Below are positions 61,963-64,000 of a stretch of 64,000 nt of DNA, one piece after another (positions within the stretch are counted from its first letter, which is position 1; every line of letters begins with the position of its first letter). This DNA comes from Streptomyces sp. Ru71 (lineage in GTDB: Bacteria; Actinomycetota; Actinomycetes; Streptomycetales; Streptomycetaceae): contig NZ_PQSS01000007.1 of assembly GCF_002920535.1 (NCBI RefSeq), positions 1 through 64,000 on the forward strand, given 5' to 3'. Below the pieces are notes generated by a model. The model was not told the origin of the DNA. It did not search any database and saw only the letters and a list, made by a program, of their open reading frames with translations. Both the position numbers and the translations under genes were made by a program.

Positions 61963-62036
61963 GGTGAGTGACGGGACTCGAACCCGCGACATCCTGGACC
62001 ACAACCAGGTGCTCTACCAGCTGAGCTACACCCACC
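61963..62036 (-). tRNA. tRNA-His (anticodon GTG)
   Basis: 74 bases including the extra 5' G (position -1) characteristic of tRNA-His, pairing with the C discriminator. Acceptor GTGGGTG/CACTCAC (one G-T pair), anticodon stem CCTGG/CCAGG, loop TTGTGGT giving anticodon GTG. T-arm contains GGTTCGAGTCC. Confidence 0.95.
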
Positions 62037-62146
62037 ATGACCGGTGCCTGGGATTCTGTCGTTTCCCCGACCGGCCGAGAAAAAGTGTACAGGGTCCGAA
62101 GGGGTGCTCGCGCCCGCCTTTCGCGGCGCCCCTCCGTGGGACCCCG

Positions 62147-62755
62147 TCAGCCCTGCTGAGCAGGCAGTACGTGCTTGGCCGCGATCGTCTTGGCGGTGTC
62201 GGAGTCCGGGCCGGGCTGCGGAACGAAGATCGCCTCGCGGTAGTAGCGCAGCTCGGCGATGGACTCGCGGATGTCGGCGAGGGCGCGGTGGTTGCCGTTC
62301 TTCTCCGGACTGTTGAAGTACGCCCTCGGGTACCAGCGGCGGGCCAGCTCCTTGACGGAGGAGACGTCGACGATCCGGTAGTGGAGGTAGTCCTCCAGGG
62401 TGGGCATGTCACGCAGCAGGAAGCCGCGGTCGGTGCCGACGGAGTTGCCGCACAGGGGCGCCTTGCCGGGCTCCTTCACGTACTCCTTCACATACGCCAG
62501 GACCTGTTCCTCGGCGTCCTTCAGCGTCGTGCCGTTCGGGAGCTCCGCGAGCAGCCCGGACGCGGTGTGCATCTGACGCACCACTTCCGGCATCGTCTCC
62601 AGGGCGCGGTCCGGCGGACGGATGACGATGTCGACGCCTTCGCCGAGCACGTTGAGCTCGGAGTCGGTGACGAGGGCGGCCACCTCGATGAGCGCGTCGT
62701 CGGACAGCGAGAGGCCGGTCATCTCGCAGTCGATCCACACCATGCGATCGTTCAT
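62147..62755 (-). CDS. orn: Oligoribonuclease (DEDDh exonuclease)
   Basis: 202 residues from ATG 62755 (ATG 62764 adds three residues). DEDDh motifs: WIDCEMTGL (Asp-x-Glu), GNSVGTDRGFL (Asp) and NHRALADIRESI (His and Asp). It degrades two- to five-base RNA leftovers, including pGpG from c-di-GMP turnover. In streptomycetes orn lies next to adpA, and its mutant is impaired in growth and development. A 34-base tandem repeat sits in its promoter region. Confidence 0.95.
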   Translation of the reverse strand: MNDRMVWIDCEMTGLSLSDDALIEVAALVTDSELNVLGEGVDIVIRPPDRALETMPEVVRQMHTASGLLAELPNGTTLKDAEEQVLAYVKEYVKEPGKAPLCGNSVGTDRGFLLRDMPTLEDYLHYRIVDVSSVKELARRWYPRAYFNSPEKNGNHRALADIRESIAELRYYREAIFVPQPGPDSDTAKTIAAKHVLPAQQG

Positions 62756-62776
62756 GCGTCTCACCTTACGGCGCGC

Positions 62777-62878
62777 GGTGCCTGCGGCGCCGGGCCCGTC
62801 TTCGTCTGCGGGTGCCTGCGGCGCTGGTGCCGTATTTGTCTGCGGGTGCCTGCGGCGCTGGTGCCGTATTTGTCTGCG
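62777..62878. repeat. Three-copy 34-base tandem repeat upstream of orn
   Basis: Units at 62777-62810, 62811-62844 and 62845-62878; units two and three are identical, unit one differs at several positions, and a fourth partial copy follows (GGTG). Each begins GGTGCCTGCGGCGC and ends TTCGTCTGCG or TTTGTCTGCG. It starts 22 bases upstream of the orn ATG on the orn 5' side, so the promoter or leader of orn lies within or beside it. Confidence 0.85.
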
Positions 62879-62884
62879 GGTGAG

Positions 62885-63060
62885 TGGGTGGCTGGTCGCG
62901 CAGTTCCCCGCGCCCCTTGGGTGGGTACAGCCGCGGGCAGTCGTGCCTCCCGCAGTGCCTTAAGGGCCTGGGAGGTGCCCCCAGGGCGGCGGGCGCGGCG
63001 GTGCCCCGTCGCGCCGGGTTGCGCAACCAACCCCCGGCCCGGTGCAACGCCGAGGGGTCC
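62885..63060. repeat. Dispersed repeat cluster between orn and adpA
   Basis: Contains GCTGGTCGCGCAGTTCCCCG (62891 on, shared with 530 and, inverted, 47354), GCGGGCAGTCGTGCCTCCCG (62933 on), the GCCTTAAGGGCCTGGGAGG palindrome (62958 on, inverse of 47247) and CCCCGTCGCGCCGGG (near 63003). With 62756-63094 this makes a 339-base region without genes between the orn start and the adpA end. It probably includes the 3' end of the adpA transcript. Confidence 0.65.
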
Positions 63061-63094
63061 GTGGGGGGCGGCCTCCCCCCACGGACCCCAGGGC

Positions 63095-64000
63095 TCAGGA
63101 CCCGCTTCTCTGTCCCGGCAGGGACAGCGCTCCGACCGGTGTGCGGCGGGCCTGCAGCGGTACCGGGTTGTCCGGATGCAGTGCCGGCGCCGGCGCCCCG
63201 GGTTGGCCGACCGCGGAGGCCGGCCCGGGCTGCTGGAGAGCCGGCTGCGGCTCACCCTCGCCCGGCCGGTCGCCCTGCGGGCGGCGGGCCCGGTACGCGG
63301 CCCGGTACGCCGCCGGAGACGAGCCCAGCTGGCGCCGGAAGTGGCCGCGCAGTGCCACCGGCGAACGGAAGCCGCAGCGCCCCGCGACCTCGTCCACCGA
63401 GTAGTCCGACGTCTCCAGCAGGCGCTGGGCCTGCAGCACGCGCTGGGTGATCAGCCACTGCAGCGGCGCGCTCCCGGTCAGCGAGCGGAAGCGGCGGTCG
63501 AACGTGCGGCGGCTCATGTACGCGCGCGCGGCCAGCGTCTCCACGTCGAACTGCTCGTGGAGGTGTTCCAGCGCCCAGGCGACGACCTCGGCGAGCGGGT
63601 CGGCGCCGATCTCCTCCGGTAAAGACCGGTCGAGCGTAGCGCTCCTGACCGCCGCTGCGGCGCGGTGGGACCACCAGGCGGCGGGCGAGCGCGCCGGCCG
63701 CCTCGTTGCCATGGTCCGTGCGCACGATGTGGAGGCACAGGTCGATGCCGGCGGCCGTGCCGGCTGAGGTCAGCACGTCGCCGTCGTCGACGAACAGCTC
63801 CCTCGGATCGACGTGCACCGACGGATAGCGCTTGGCCAGCGTCGGCGCGTACATCCAGTGCGTGGTCGCCGGGCGGCCGTCCAGCAGTCCGGCCGCGGCC
63901 AGCACGAAGGCGCCGGTGCACAGGCCGACGATGCGGGCACCCTCCTCGTGCGCCCGGCGCAGTGCGTCGAGCGCTTCCTCCGGTGGCGGTGAGGTGATCG
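63095..64000 (-). pseudogene. adpA: AdpA, AraC/XylS-type developmental regulator, frameshifted; N-terminus outside window
   Basis: The visible part covers the DJ-1/PfpI-like domain end (SPPPEEALDAL, VGLCTGAFVLAAAG, DHGNEAAGALARRL) and the AraC-type DNA-binding domain (AYMSRRTFDRRFRSLTG, GFRSPVALRGHFRR). The two are in different frames. The first frame reads SGGQERY to base 63636, and the second continues LDRS-L-PEEIG from 63634. The extra base is the G at 63635. Immediately after, codon 63620-63622 is TTA, the bldA-dependent leucine codon expected between the two domains of AdpA. A single-base insertion just before the TTA codon would destroy the protein. A sequencing error must be excluded first. 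Confidence 0.85.

Overview
The window is chromosomal core DNA of a Streptomyces. GC content is very high, third codon positions are strongly G/C, and GTG/TTG starts and overlapping stop/start junctions are common. The right end carries adpA-orn-cebREFG-bglC and the middle carries cslA-glxA with a GH6 cellulase and an AA10 LPMO, an order I recognise from Streptomyces chromosomes. I see no rRNA, CRISPR array, prophage, secondary-metabolite synthase or intact transposase.

Layout. 1-373: end of a ROK-family gene. 374-890: degenerate repeats. 891-1724: secreted protein ending in an LARTG sortase signal. 1756-9824: GntR regulator and a 2-aminoethylphosphonate-type operon (FAD oxidoreductase, phosphonatase-like hydrolase, ABC transporter), followed by a Tat-exported phosphodiesterase. 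9930-12063: HAD phosphatase, surface protein and class F-type sortase. 12161-25989: the morphogenetic polysaccharide locus (GH6 cslZ-type, a 1407-residue protease-NTPase-WD40 protein, glxA, cslA, an NlpC/P60-like protein, a frameshifted SPFH gene, an AA10 LPMO with a DasR-type operator). 26213-35075: a MITE-like element, an IclR regulator, an Ehu-type transporter, DUF3830, amidase, D-2-hydroxyacid dehydrogenase and two Asp/Glu-racemase-fold proteins, which look like one unassigned catabolic module. 35436-40170: flavin oxidoreductase, a CdgA-type c-di-GMP enzyme, a zinc metalloprotease and a tRNA. 40161-46289: small conserved genes, a helicase / unknown / RecB-like nuclease operon and a PAP2 protein. 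46497-53458: phosphatase, NsdA-like TPR regulator, methyltransferase and a two-component system. 53654-61356: GH18 chitinase and the cellobiose system bglC-cebGFE/cebR with two CebR operators. 61385-64000: GNAT, tRNA-His, oligoribonuclease and adpA.

How it fits together. Much of the window deals with beta-glycans: it makes and modifies one at the hyphal tip (CslA/GlxA/GH6/LPMO), and it degrades and imports others (chitinase, CebEFG, BglC). Matches to DasR and CebR operators tie these genes to GlcNAc and cellobiose sensing. Developmental control is prominent: AdpA, a CdgA-type cyclase, an NsdA-like regulator and Orn, which in other bacteria finishes pGpG turnover.

Quality note. Two normally intact genes are frameshifted by one base: adpA, five codons before its TTA codon, and the SPFH gene, in a G-rich run. 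A GNAT gene also lacks an obvious start. These may be real mutations or assembly errors and should be checked against reads. Three identical tRNA-Lys(CTT) genes and several mosaic clusters of short dispersed repeats are the other unusual features.
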